Numbered from the stretch's first letter, positions 13,425-24,610 are shown. The stretch is 64,000 nucleotides of DNA from Emydura subglobosa (GCA_007922225.1 ML679960.1:7294844-7358843), one strand, 5' to 3'. Notes: generated by a model from the sequence alone, not told the origin. Numbers and translations: made by a program.

Positions 13425-13729
13425 GAGTGTTTCTCAATTAAATTTGGCCACGGAACCCTTTTGAACTCCATAAATAATTGCGGAACCCCCCCCAAACTCT
13501 TAACAGTATTTTTACATATGGGGCCAAAAAAAAAGTCGAAATAAGCAAATTATATAACAAATTTCAAACAACTAGGTCTGCATTCCTCACTTCCATTTTC
13601 CTTACCCTTGATACTCTCCGCCGAAAAATCCGGGACCTCATCCCGGCAGAGAACAGCTGATCAGCGGCGCGGAGAACAGCTGCTCGCAGAATCCTAACTG
13701 TGTTCCCGAACACCAATTGAGAAACACTG
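13425..13729. mobile_element. hAT MITE with exact 8-bp target duplication
   Basis: The ends are GAGTGTTTCTCAATTAAATT on the left and ACCAATTGAGAAACACTG on the right, which are inverted repeats of the hAT type (CAGTGTTTCTCAA). The flanks carry an exact 8-bp duplication, CTTTAGGG, at 13417-13424 and 13730-13737. The element is non-coding and sits within the LTR-like block, so it is the younger insertion. Confidence 0.88.
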
Positions 13730-14068
13730 CTTTAGGGGAATAAGCAGTGTCCGTTTTTAGCCCCGGCCCCCAGAAGGGCGGGCTGACAAATGGTCTGGTG
13801 CCCCTGGCCCTCAAGCAGGGCAGGGCAAGCAAGCAGAGTACGGCCCCTGGCTCGCAAGCTGGGCAGAGCCAATGGGGCAGGCAATAGCCCCCGGCCTTCC
13901 CACAGGCAGGGCTAGTAAAATAGTCTAGGCCCCCGGCCTTGCAGGCAGGCGGGGCTGGTACATCTCGGGATCCTCCGTCAAACGCAGAGGGTAGCACTCT
14001 CTGGTTAGGGAAGGAGGGAGGGAGACACAGGCCCACCCAACTCCACTGCATCCCAGCCCAGGGCCCTG

Positions 14069-14094
14069 TCAGTGGCAAAGCTATTTGCCACTGA
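14069..14094. repeat. Perfect 11-bp stem hairpin
   Basis: Arms TCAGTGGCAAA and TTTGCCACTGA flank a 4-base loop. The palindrome lies within the LTR-like element. Its function is unknown. Confidence 0.8.
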
Positions 14095-14598
14095 GCGGGG
14101 CTCCAGCCGCAACACGGTGACAGGGCTTAGCCACTGGTTAGTCGGCTGTCCCTCAGCCACTTCCTCCCACCCATTCCCCAGGTATCAGTTTCCCTCTGGG
14201 TTGCTGGGGTACACTGCTAGCAGCAGGCCCATAAGTTCCTACCTCTTGATTGGCGGCAAGTCCGGGAATGCCTCTGCGTCATTAGCAAAGGGCAGCTCCT
14301 CCAGGTCCCAGGGTTCAGTCAGCTCCCGGGGTCCACTGCTGTCAGGCAGCTCCTCCACATCAGGGCCAGTCTCAGAGGGGTATTTCCCACCCAGGAGTCT
14401 CAGGTGGCTCGTTCCAGCTACCAGGGCTCGGTGGCCCTATCCAGTCACTTGTGCCCAGCAATCCGGACAGGTTTTGGATGCTTCGCTCGGTGGGGCGGTT
14501 GCTCCAAACAGCTGCTGGGGCTAAGCCACAGTCTCCGGGAAGACACATCTGCCTCCAGCAGCAGCAGCCCCTTCCTCCCTAGTGAGCACCTATGCCGG

Positions 14599-14611
14599 CC
14601 TTTTATACTTC
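14599..14611 (-). promoter_or_regulatory. TATA-like box of the LTR-like element
   Basis: The - strand reads AAGTATAAAAGGCC about 115 bp inside the presumed LTR 5' edge, a usual place for a U3 promoter. It is followed by GC-rich sequence. Whether it is active is unknown. Confidence 0.45.
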
Positions 14612-14727
14612 CTGCCTTGGCTCTGCCCCTCTGTTGCTGGGCAATTTGGCCTGTAGGGCCCTGTTCTGCCCAGCAGGGGCATCGCAACCCTGGCTCGGAG
14701 GAAGGCCACAGCGCCTTGCTACAACCA

Positions 14728-15369
14728 TGTTTATGGCCACTTATTTCTTTCCTAACAACAAGATAACTCCCTTCCGCTAGCCAGACCTTTTGCTGGCTTT
14801 CAGGCCATTGCTGTTGCTACAGAATTCTCTCTTTTTCTTCGAGCCACATTTATTACACACAATCAGTTTGCTGCAATTCTACCATGTGTGATTATTAACT
14901 AGAAAAGTAGGATTTATTACAGCTTTGTTTCAACTTCTGCTTTTAAACAGAAACTTTGTTGCAGACTTTAGGAGCTGTGCTAGTGAACCTTCAGGAATAT
15001 GCCAGCTGTGCATGGTAAGAGGCACACAGCTGTGCTAGTGCACTTCAGGCATGACCTGACGGAAAGAAAAGGAATTCTGACAGGGCTCTATTGCTCCTTG
15101 TTAGGCACTCTAAAAATATGTTTCACCAAGCACAACACTGGCTTTTGCCGGGCATACAGTATCCCCAACCAGCCCGCGTCTCATCCTCCAAAAATCCCTC
15201 CCCCCAAAACAGGAGGAGTGTGGATGGGGGATCCTCTAAGAACCATAGAAGGCACCAAACTAGCCAAAACAAGGAACATGAGTAGGTCAGTCATGCCCCT
15301 GAGGAGCTAACATCACCTACCGCTTAGGAAACGGAGGCACAGAGTTTGTGGCCCAAGCTTGCTCAGCCT
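14728..15369. other. Non-coding spacer before the tandem array
   Basis: No gene seen. Frames such as 14999-15310 lack any recognisable domain. Confidence 0.4.
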
Positions 15370-16785
15370 CACGATTTCCCAAGGTCAGTGCTCTCAGTGC
15401 ACAGTACAGCCCAAGTGCTGGGTGCCTGCTTCTGCCCATTCTTGGCCTCCATGCCCCGCGCATATCTCTTTGAGCCAATGCTGTGCACCGAGTCCCTGCC
15501 ATCCTCAGCTCCCCATGGTGGTCCCAGTGCTGTGTGCCTGCGGTGCGGGGCAAGCATGCCTGTTCTTGGTTCCCAATCTGCATCCTGCCTGGTTCTAACA
15601 GCGTATGTGTTTCTGCCATTCACCCAAGCCTTCCTGTTCTTAGCCCCTGACCCTGGGTTCTGGTGTTACATCTACATTTCAAAACACAACTAAAAAACAC
15701 TTGCAGCCGCCACTTATGAGTCTGGGTTTACAGACTTGGTATCGCTCTACGGTGCTAAACATAGCAGTGTAAACAGTCCTGCTCAGGCTCTGAAATCCAG
15801 TGAGGGGATTGGGTCACAGCTATTTTGGGTGCTGTAGCACGAACCACGAGCCCAAGTCTGCAGCCCTGCGCTCTGAGACTTGCTGCTATAGACTTCTGCA
15901 GTGTAGACATGCCTGGTGATGTGTGGGTGGCATATTCTGAGCTTGCCTCAACTCAGCACTCAGATGGGGGGGTGTCAGCCCTTACTGTTTGCCTGCACCA
16001 GGCATTGAACTGTCCTCAGTCCCTGCTGCGCATCAGCCCTGCGTGCCTGGGGCTTGCACTAAACTTGTCCATTTGCAGCTCCAGACCCAGCTAGCAGAGC
16101 CAAGTCCCTCCAAGTCACAGTCTGTAGCATGGGTTGCACTGTTCTCCATGCCCAGCCCCATTCTGTGCGGCCGGCTCTGGTCCCAGCTCCCTGGTCCTGT
16201 GATATGCACCACGCCTGTCTGTTTTCTACACCCCAGTTTATAACACTTCATGCACCTACTCAGCCCATTCTCAGCTATACAGTTCAAGCTCCGTGTAGTG
16301 TGGTCATAGCCTGGAACAAATCGAGTTGTTCTTAGCCCCAGTTGAAACTGTGTGCCTGGGGCATGCAGCAAGTCCGTCTGTTCTGAGACTCCCATGCTCA
16401 GACCTCATCACTGTGTGTCTGTGCCATGCATTGAGCCTGCTTGTTGTCAGCTTCCTGTCCCAGTCTTAGAGCGCTGCGCCTGCATGTTGTGTGTGACTGT
16501 TCTCTGCTCCCATGCTGGGTGCCTGTGACATTCACTGAGCCTGGCCAGTGACAGTTCCCCTCCCGTCTCAACAATGAGGGTCTGTGGCATACACTGAGTC
16601 TGCCTCATCTCAGCCTCAGCCAGAGCTGGTCGTCAGTACCAGGCCTTCAGCTTTGACCTGCTCAGCGCCCCAGTGTATATCAGCTTTGAGCAGCTGTGGT
16701 ATGCACTGAACTGGCCCATTCTCAGCTACACAGGCCAGTCCCAGCAGGTTCTCATTGTGCATAGTTCTTTGAAAAATAGCTGTTC
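15370..16785. repeat. Degenerate tandem array, unit about 60 bp (left part)
   Basis: A diverged unit recurs every 50-70 bp. Its approximate order is: TGTGGCATGCACTGAGCC, then TGCCTGTTCTCAGCTCCC, then CCAGTCTCAGTGCTGTGTGC. Well-preserved units lie at about 16370-16490 and 16560-16610. The array is interrupted by a MITE (about 15711-15915) and continues beyond the DIRS insertion at 19578. Many overlapping open frames here are artefacts of the repetition. Confidence 0.8.
15711..15915. mobile_element. MITE inserted in the tandem array
   Basis: A segment unlike the array unit. It has GAGTCTGGGTTTACAGACTT at the left and a right end GCAGTGTAGACATGCCT of the same style as the MITE ending at 28815. 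Non-coding. Boundaries are approximate. Confidence 0.45.
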
Positions 16786-16794
16786 AGTGTGCAC

Positions 16795-16948
16795 CAGCAG
16801 TCAAAAAGCTAACAGAATGTTTTAGGAAAGGGAGAGCTAAGACAGACAATATCATGCCACTACATAAATCTGCGGTATGCCCACACCTTAAATACTGTAT
16901 AGTTCTAGTTGCAGCAGCGCAGAAAGGATATATTAAAACTGGAAAAAA
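16795..16948 (+). mobile_element. CR1 LINE fragment (reverse transcriptase C-terminal part)
   Basis: The + strand matches the part of the CR1 copy at about 40150-40290, with AAAAAGCTAACAGAATGTT and ATGCCCACACCTTAAATACTG. In translation this is the KKANRM...MPHP.EYC-like stretch of the CR1 ORF2, now with stops. It lies between the tandem array and the DIRS element. Confidence 0.65.
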
Positions 16949-16950
16949 AA

Positions 16951-17293
16951 GGGTTACTTACCAGTAACTGCTGTTCTTCGAGATGTGTTGCTCATGTCCA
17001 TTCCACTATAGGTGTGTGCACGCCTCCGTGCACGGTACTGGAACTTCTTTCCCCTTAGCAGATCCCGTAGGCCTGTCTCCAGTGCCCCCTGGAGCCCCAC
17101 GCACATGCCGCGGTATATGCGGTGCTGCCAGCCCTACGCCCCCTCAGTCCCTTCTTTCTGCCAACTCTGGCAGTGGAGACGGGGGGTGGGTTGTGGAATG
17201 GACATGAGCAACATATCTCAAAACAGCAGTTGCTGGTAAGTAACCCTGTTTTCTTCTTCGAGTGCTTGCTCATGTCCATTCCATTATAGGTGA
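16951..17293. repeat. DIRS terminal repeats: A, inverted B, direct C
   Basis: Arm A (16951-17005) begins GGGTTACTTACCAGTAACTG and ends CTCATGTCCATTCCA. Arm B (17194-17246) is its inverted copy with few mismatches. Copy C (17251-17293) repeats the inner part, TTCGAG...GCTCATGTCCATTCCA, in the same direction as A. Such mixed inverted and direct repeats fit the inverted terminal repeats and internal complementary region described for DIRS elements. Confidence 0.8.
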
Positions 17294-17308
17294 CTAACAA
17301 GCAATACC

Positions 17309-18243
17309 TTAGAGGTGGGTTGGAGTTACCGATGAGCTGCCCGCAGCACCGCTCTGCTGAAACCCACGTTCTCCTGTGCCTACTGGGTGATGGCGTAGTG
17401 GGACGTGAAGGTATGCACCGCCGACCAGGTGGCAGCTCTGCTGATGTCTTGCACGGGTACTCTGGCCAGGAAGGCTGTAGACAAAGCTTGCGCTCTGGTT
17501 GAGTGCGCTGTGATGGCTCCCAGCAGCGGCGCCCTCGCCTGCTTGTAGCAGAACTTGATGCACGACATTATCCACGAGAAGATGCGTTGGGTGGAGACAG
17601 GTGAGCCTTTCATCCGGTCAGCCACTGCAACGAAGAGCTACATTGATCTCTGGAACGGCTTTGTGCACTCAATGTAGAAGGCCAAGGCCCATCTCATGTC
17701 CAGTGAGTGCCATCTCCTCTCCTCCTCCAAGCCATGCGGTTTGGGAAAAAAACACGGGGAGAAAAATATCCTTGTTACAATGAAATTGGGAAACCACCTT
17801 GGGCAGAAAGGCCAGGTGCAGTCTCAAATGAAGCTTTGGCAATGGCCACCAGGAAGGCCAACTTTCAGGAAAGCAGGAGCAGATGGCATGAAGCCATGGG
17901 TTTGAAGGGGGGCCCTGTGAGTTGCGAGAGGACCAGGTTGAGATCCCAGGGTGGCACCGGGTCACTGCTTGAGGATAGAGCCTCTCCACCCCTTTGAGGA
18001 AACTGACCAGCATGCGATGGGAGAACTGAGATCTCCCCTCTGCGGCTGATGGAAGGCTGAAATAGCCGCTAGGAGATCCTTCAACGAGGCCAGCGCCAGA
18101 CTCTGGAACTTTAGCTGGAGCAGGTATTCCAGGATCACGTATAGGCAAGAGGCTGGGCGGGTTACCCCGGGACTCTGCCCAACAGGTAAACCGTCTCCAT
18201 TTAGCCTGATACACGGCCTGCATAGAAGGCGTCCTGCTGCCAA
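17309..18243 (-). pseudogene. DIRS tyrosine recombinase remnant
   Basis: On the - strand, 17625-17380 encodes a C-terminal recombinase part with HSTRAQALSTAF (the H-x-x-R motif) and, after ISRAATWSAVHTF, a SHY motif carrying the likely tyrosine nucleophile. The upstream part (18243-17669) has YQAKWRRF and the LERLYP region typical of the N-terminal core. The frames change several times. The segment with the first catalytic arginine (ARRVSEL-like) was not found and seems deleted, so the enzyme is dead. Confidence 0.75.
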
Positions 18244-18288
18244 GCAGGACTTGCTAGACCTGCACCGAAAAGGCTCGCTTGCCTTCCA

Positions 18289-18900
18289 TCAGCCACAGGC
18301 CGTGAGGTGCAAGGAGTCCAGGTCCGGGTGCAACAGGCGACCGTGGTCCTGGGAAAGGAGATTGTGCTGTCTTGGGAGTTCCAGATGGGGGGCAATCGAG
18401 AGGTCTAGCAGCATGCTGAACCAGTGCTGGCGTGGCCAGGCTGGAATGATCAAGATAATATTCACTCTGTCCCTCTTGATCTTTAGTAGGACTCTGAGCA
18501 GGAGGGGACTGGGTGGGAACGTGTACATGAGGCTTCCTGACCAGTCCAGGAGGAAGGCGTTGGAAATCGACCTGGTCTCTTGACCACGGAGCACTTGTTC
18601 CAGGAAGACACGAACAGGTCCACCTGGGGAGAGCCCCACCTCCGGAAGATCATAGACGCTACCTCTGGGTGTAGCGACCAGTCGTGGTGGGGTAGAAACG
18701 ACCTGCTGAGGCGAGCCGCCGTGTCGTTCCTCACTCTTGGGAGGTGAAAGGCCGTCATGTGGAAATCGTGCCTCACCGCAAAGTCCCACAGGTAGATAGC
18801 TTCTCTTCCTGTTGATGTAGTACATGGCTACAGTGTTGTCTGTCAGCACTTGTGCTACCTGCCTGCAAGGAAGCGGAAGAACACTCTGCACACTAGACAA
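18289..18900 (-). pseudogene. DIRS RNase H region remnant
   Basis: On the - strand, VLTDNTVAMYYINRKRS matches the DIRS/retroelement RNase H motif with a TDN..VA.YIN core. Downstream are WSLHPEVASMIFRRWGSPQ with VDLFVSSWN and, in another frame, LMYTFPPSPLLLRVLLKIK with IIPAWPRQHWF. These are the linker blocks between RNase H and recombinase. Several frameshifts separate the pieces. Confidence 0.75.
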
Positions 18901-19115
18901 ATGGCCCTCAGCTCCTTCACATTGATGTGCAGGCGCCTCTCCTCTTTCGACCAAATCCCTTGTGTGCTGAGGTTGGCACTGATACCTCTCCCTCATACCC
19001 CCTCCCCCCCCCAATGTCTGAGGCATCCAATATTAGGGTAATCGAGGGGATTAATTCCTCAAAAGGAACACCCTTTAACACTGCCTAGACGGGGTCCACC
19101 ACCAGTCTAGGGAGG

Positions 19116-19577
19116 CTAGGACAGGCGGGGGAACTGTGACCACCCGGTCCAGGGAGGTGTCTGCTTGGGACAAACAGTGAGGCCAGTCATGCTTGAAGTG
19201 GTCTGAGCTTCAGACATGCGAGTCTCACCACATAGGTGCAGGCCACCATGTGACCTAAGAGCTTCAGGCAATGCCTGGCTATTGTCGTGGGGCATTGGTG
19301 CAGATGGGTGATAATGGAGACCATTGCCTCGAAGCGTGATTGGGGCAGGAAGGCTCTGGCCTGGGAAGCATCCAGGGTTGCACCAATGAACTCTATGCGC
19401 TGCACTGGATTTAACGTGGACTTTTGTTCGTTTACCAACAGGCCCAGCTGGCAGTAAGTGGCGCATGTGAGGGTCACGCTGCTCTGAACGTGGGCCCTGG
19501 ACCTACCCCTGGTACAGGAAAATTTGTACACCCTTTCGCCTCTTCTGCACCAGATAGTAGTTCTGGATGAGCATGTC
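19116..19577 (-). pseudogene. DIRS reverse transcriptase C-terminal remnant
   Basis: On the - strand the frame contains LGLLVNEQKSTLNPVQRIEF, IGATLDASQARAFLP and LKLLGHMVACTYVV, characteristic of the RT connection region in DIRS and gypsy-like polymerases. The expected YxDD box lies just upstream near 19520, where the frame reads FLYQG followed by a stop, so the catalytic site is destroyed. The N-terminal two thirds of RT are absent. Confidence 0.75.
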
Positions 19578-21420
19578 ATGCACCAAGTCAGCCTGTTCAC
19601 AGCGCCTGCCTGTCCCGCTCTGTGCATCTGTAGCATGGACCAAATAAACCCCTTCTTACTTCCCAATTCCAGTCATAGCTGTGTTTGTTTGTAGCATACA
19701 AAAACACATGCCCATTCCCAGTTCCCAGCTACCCAGGCCTCACCTTCCTGTTCCTGTGATGTGCACCAAGCCTGTCAGTTCTCAGCTCCCCAATCCCATT
19801 ACTGAGTACCTGAATCAGACAGTTAATGCTCCATCCTTTCTCAGTGCAACTGTGCTGGGTGCCTAGATCATGTACCAACCAGGCCTGTTATCAGCTTCCC
19901 ATTTCAGTCTTAGCAATTGCTTTCCACATTATCAACTGAGTCTGTCTGTGCTCCGCTGTCCTCTCCACACTCACTTTAGTTTACCTGTACCATGCACTGA
20001 ACCGTCCTGATTTGGGCTCTGCCTGTGTATCTAACTGCCCTATGTGACTGTGGCATGCACTGAATCCATCCAGTCTGAGCACCCCGCCAGGCATCAAACC
20101 AGCAAGTATAGCCAGCTATACAACCCAACCTCAGCTCCCAGCCCCAGTTGTAATTCTGCTGCTTCTGGCACGCAGCCAGCCTGCTCATTCTTAGATCCTG
20201 TACACAGGCCTCAGCTGCTCCTGACCCCTGATCCCATTACTGAGCGCCTGTCCCATTCCCAATGCAGTGCTGTGCACCTATGGCACTCGCCTGGTTTTTT
20301 TTTTTTTTTTTTAAATCTTCATACTTGTTTTTTGTGCCATGCCCCAAGCTTGCTTGTTCTCATCTCCCCACCCCAGTCTGTTTACTGTCTGTTCAGAGCT
20401 GCCTGCCCAAGTCCTGGAGCTCTGTGTCTGCCTGTTCTCAGCTGCCACACGGCGTACTGTACTGTTTGTGTGCCTGTGTTAGCCTGCCTTGTCTGCGCTC
20501 ACTTCTCATACCTTGCTTTGTGTGCTTACACCAGGACTAACCTGCCCCTTCTCAGCTCGGCACACTGGTCTCGGGACGTGTCTCTGGCATGCATGCACGT
20601 ATTCTTCCTGGTTTCAGCACTCCACTCTGGGCTCAGCCTGGACTGTGGACCTGCCTGCCTGTCTGCACCATGCCAGTCTCAATTAATCTGCAATCCTGCA
20701 CAGTGCACTTTTGGCATGCACCGTGTTTATCTGTCCTCAAGCCCTCACCCTAGTCTCAAAGCTGTATGCCTGTGCCCTCTGCTTGCCAGTTAGCTTCCCG
20801 CAATGCCAGGGCCCAAGCATAATATTTTTGGGCCCAGTACAAACTTGTAACACGGGCCCCCCCTCCCACACACATACCTATGGAGGGGTTGCGGCCTGAG
20901 CCGGGCACCCCAGGGCCTCCAGGCCCCAGTAAAGCTTACCCTCCCCCCCCAGCGGGGGGGCCCTGCGCAATGCTACTTCTCGGTGGTAGTCAGTGAGCAG
21001 GCCTGGTCACAGCTCCCCACACTAGTCATGGGTCTTTAGCCTGTGCCTGGCTCCGCTGTTCTTAATGCTCTCCCTAGTCCCAGGGTTGTGTGCCTTAGAC
21101 ATGCACCGCCCATGTCAGTTCTCCAGTTTCAACTGTGTGTGTTAGCGGCATTCACCAATCCGGCTCCCCAGCCTAGTCACAACTCTGGATGCCTAAACTA
21201 TGTGCTGAGTCTGCCTGTTCTCAGCTTCCCACCCTGATAGCAGAACTGTGTACCTGTGGCATGCAGTAAGTATATCTCCCAGTAACAGCCTCAGTGCAGT
21301 GAGCATGGAGCTTACACTGCCCAAGCTATTTCTCCACTAGCAGCTCTCCAGACCCATCTCAGTGCTGATTGTCTCTCCCATGGAACAAGCCTGCCTATTA
21401 TCAGAACATTTTTAATGGTA
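19578..21420. repeat. Degenerate tandem array, unit about 60 bp (right part)
   Basis: Continuation of the array seen at 15370-16785, in the same orientation. Units such as TGTACCATGCACTGAACC and TGTGGCATGCACTGAATCC recur with CAGCTCCC and CCAGTCT blocks. An unrelated GC-rich piece is embedded around 20820-20990, and an 18-T run lies near 20295-20312. Together the two parts hold on the order of 50 units. Confidence 0.8.
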
Positions 21421-23300
21421 CTGCAGTCAGGCCCACCCATAAAATGCCTCTAAATATAAACAGAGCTGACAAAAAAGCCATTTTTAATTGTAATCCCTTT
21501 TTAATGAGGATAAATATTTAAAGCCTACCAGAAAATTAAATTAGTCACTTAAAAAAAAACCCCATCACGTTCACAGTGTCATTTTAAAAAGTGTTTGAAT
21601 GATTATTTGGGTGCATTCATTGATAAGAACTGATGGGCTCTCTTGCTTCCTTTTTGAGACATCAATCTCTTTTATTTCTTTGGTTTCCCTTTCCTAAAGA
21701 GAGTTCATTACAACCTGTTCACTGGAACCACGCATGGTTGAAGGTTTTCCAAAGAACAGTGCGTTGTCTATCATGTCACTATCAGAGCAGATGTTAAGGA
21801 AATGCAGTTCTGTTTGTAAAAACAGAACTACTATTTGATCAGCTGGGTAGCTAGCTACTGCTGGTCCAATTCCTGGGCCTTGCTTTATTTGAGTAAACAG
21901 TGCTTTGCACTAAGAAGCCATTGGCACAGATGTAATATTTATGTTCATTTTTAACAAACCCAACTTTGATGACGTCTTTTGCCATCTACTAGTACAGCTT
22001 GAATTAACATTAGGGAAAATGTCAAAAGCAAATTGTAAGTGATCGTGTAGTTTATATGGCAATTGCAGTAGGAAATGTGCCTAAGTTGCTATGCAAATTA
22101 TGCTTTTAATTTGGGGCTTTGATTATGTGTAAAAAGTATAAATTATGTTTTCTGAGCAAATGAGCAGAGAATTGGGTTTTTTTTTGCCTTTGCTCAAAAA
22201 TTACCCACTGTTTTTAATTAAAAACAAGACGCTTGTTGACTTCACTAATTTTTCATGAACACTAAATTCACTTATCATTCAAGATGCTCAACTCACAGCA
22301 CTGTAATGTGAAGTCCTGACTGTACCCACATAAGTCATGCATGGAAAGCAGACTGCATAAGCTCTTCACAACCTCAGTGTGCCTCCCCCGCATGTGCCAT
22401 ATAAACAAGGAAGGCAGTTCACTCCCTTCCATCCCTTAACTCATTGCCCACAGGCCAGCACTGTCAAAAGGAAGTCGCCTTTAGCCACTAGGGCCAGATT
22501 TGAATCAGTAATCCAATAACAGCAAGTTCTAGATCCCACTGCCAGTCAAATAGGAGCCATCCCGTCTCCTGTTTGTTTACAAGTCTTCAGGAGCCTGAGC
22601 ACACACATCAGGTTCAGGCTTTCTTTGCACAGCTAATGGGAGTTTTGGTGACACAAGGAAGCAGGACTGACTTTTAATGAATACATTTTTTAGGGTGAAC
22701 CATCCTGTGCAACCGGCCAGCACCAAGCACATGCAGTTTTGCCATGACTGAGCATTCAAAAATCATGAGTCAGGCTTCCCCCCCCCCCCCAAAAAAAAAA
22801 CCTGAGATTGACTTAAAAATCACGAGATTTTTAAAAATAACAATCAGAGCTGGGTTCTTTCTGTTACTTGCCTTCTGGTTTTTGAGCTGTTAGGTTTCAC
22901 ATTTTCAAACTTTTGTCTACAACTCCATGAGCTATAAATTAAAATAAAACAAAACAAAACACACTGAGCTACTAATATAATCACATGACTCCAGGAACTG
23001 GAATATTAAGAAAAACAACAAATTTTGCAAGACATATGATAAAATCTTAAGAGTCAGCATCACTAGCTATGCACCGATTAAATCACACCTATGGCCTCAA
23101 AACAAAGCTCAAGTGGGACGCAAGTGATGCACAGTCCTTGTGTTGGATCTTTGTACAAGGGCAAATGTCATCTTTAATGATTCTGAAACTGTAATTATTT
23201 TAGATCACCTCTGAAAGGGAGCCTGTTCAGGACTGGGGGATAAGGGAAGGCAGGGTTTTATGACATGGGTTGCCAATGGAGTGTGTCTAAGTATCAATGA
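21421..23300. other. Non-coding, low-repeat stretch
   Basis: AT-rich and almost free of recognisable repeats except a C13-A10 tract at 22778-22800. It contains clustered homeodomain/POU-type words, for example ATGCAAAT at 22091-22098. No coding exon is seen. Confidence 0.5.
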
Positions 23301-23319
23301 TATTTATGCGACCCTCCAT

Positions 23320-23600
23320 CATCCTAGTATCTGAGCACCTCAAAATTAAGGTATTTATTTTCAAACACCCCTGTGAGGTAGAGAAGTGCTGTTACCACCA
23401 TTTTACAGATGGGGAACTGAGGTTCAGAAAGGCTAAGGCCTAGTTCCTCAGAGGTATTTAGGCTCCTATCTTCCATGGAAGTTAAATGCTTTTGAGGCTC
23501 TGGGCCTTAATGACTCACTCAAGGTCACACAGGAAGCCTGTGACAGAGTAGTGATTTGAACCCAGATGGTTCAACTCCTCGGCTAGAGCGTACAGCAGGA
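23320..23600 (+). repeat. MIR-like SINE
   Basis: Contains CATTTTACAGATGGGGAACTG, then ACTCAAGGTCACACAGGAAG and GTGATTTGAACCCAGATGG, in the order and spacing of the MIR core and tRNA-like region. It is strongly diverged, as expected for an ancient amniote SINE. The element is longer than MIR because of a piece inserted at about 23440-23505. Confidence 0.7.
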
Positions 23601-24610
23601 GACTACATTTAGTTGACTCAGCAATTGCTGGTCTGTGGTCAGTTGCCTTTAAAGAGCACGCTGTTCAGGAACAAGTCTGGCCGAGCCATTCACGTCATGT
23701 CATCCTTCCCCTAGGTGTCAATTAAAAACTTGTGAAAGCTTATGACAAAAGTAAATAAAAACAACTTAAAAATCCAGAGTACTGAGACCGCATATATTTA
23801 TCAAATTTACCAAGTAATTGTGTAAAGCAACTCAGCTTAAAGCACTGCACACGTTTTAATTAAAATTCACATCTATATAAAACAAGGAATTTGTGGTGTC
23901 TGATAATTAAACCTTGACAGAAGAATTTTAATGGAAAATGCCAGTGTTTAACTTGCATTAATTATGTAATGCGCCTCAGTATGGTTTTCCCTCTGGCTTC
24001 ACTGATGCAGTGGGAATGAGAAAACCTGAGGAAAAAGAAGACTACAGCAGAAACCTCTCTGCATAGGACAGGGTTTTATTCACAGGGGTGGTGGATGTTC
24101 ACTTGAAATGCAGAGGCGAAGGGGGGGAGCAGAGGTGCATAGCGAAACACAAACATACTAAGCACTGGGAGTGAGAGGAAAGTGAGGTGACAGAAGTCAT
24201 GGTGGGTGCTGTGGATGGAGACTGGGGGCAGTCAAAGGCGGGGGGGAGTTTGGGTGTCGGGGATAGGAGTAGGGTGGGTGCTCTGCATAGGAAACAAGGG
24301 GAGCTACTTGTGATTTGGCAGGGAGGGGCAGCTGGCTCCAGACTGGGGAGCAGGGTGCTGGTAGTTCACATCTCTCACCAGGGGTTGCTGCTCCCAGTCC
24401 CAGCCTGATCACCCTGGTTCCTATCTGGTCCCTGGCCCAATCCCAGGTTCTGTGACAGCCTGCTGGGCCCCACTCTTGCCTCCACCCCCAACAGCCATGG
24501 AGCCCCGCCCAGCCTAGGCATGTCAAACAACTCATTTAAGAAAGACGCACAGCAGTGGGAATGTAGACCAGACCCCACTATATTTCCTGGTTCTGCCACC
24601 CGATTACTAT
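23601..24610. other. Non-coding stretch
   Basis: The first part (23840-24000) is AT-rich with TAATTA and ATTAATTATGTAAT words. The second part (24060-24540) is GC-rich and gives overlapping open frames on both strands with no recognisable domain. Confidence 0.4.

Larger units (their letters stand above)
13341..14727 (-). mobile_element. LTR-like element, reversed
   Basis: A GC-rich block whose - strand starts TGTAGCAAGGCGCTGTGGCC at 14724. It has a promoter-like AAGTATAAAAGG at 14599-14611, about 115 bp in. A direct repeat of roughly 45 bp built on GGGCATCGCAACCCT and GAGGAAGGCCA occurs near both ends (13358-13420 and 14675-14722). This fits a short LTR unit followed by the start of a second one, but I see no gag or pol coding. 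The left part is interrupted by a hAT MITE (13425-13729). Confidence 0.5.
16951..19577 (-). mobile_element. DIRS-type retrotransposon, reversed and decayed
   Basis: On the - strand the order is reverse transcriptase (from 19577), RNase H, tyrosine recombinase, then a complex terminal repeat (17293-16951). That order, and the use of a tyrosine recombinase in place of an integrase, define the DIRS order. The 5' part, including most of the RT fingers and palm, is missing where the tandem array resumes. Frameshifts and stops interrupt every domain. It is inserted next to a CR1 scrap inside the tandem array. Confidence 0.85.

Noticed and set aside
20044..20793. 249-codon Ser/Cys/Pro-rich open frame on +
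   Set aside because: Lies fully in the degenerate tandem array and reflects its unit, not a protein.
23320..23600. tRNA gene from the GATTTGAACCCAG B-box-like motif
   Set aside because: The segment matches the MIR SINE order and has no intact cloverleaf.
24187..24599. Open frames on both strands in a GC-rich stretch
   Set aside because: No conserved domain; mutual overlap and Pro/Gly richness indicate chance.
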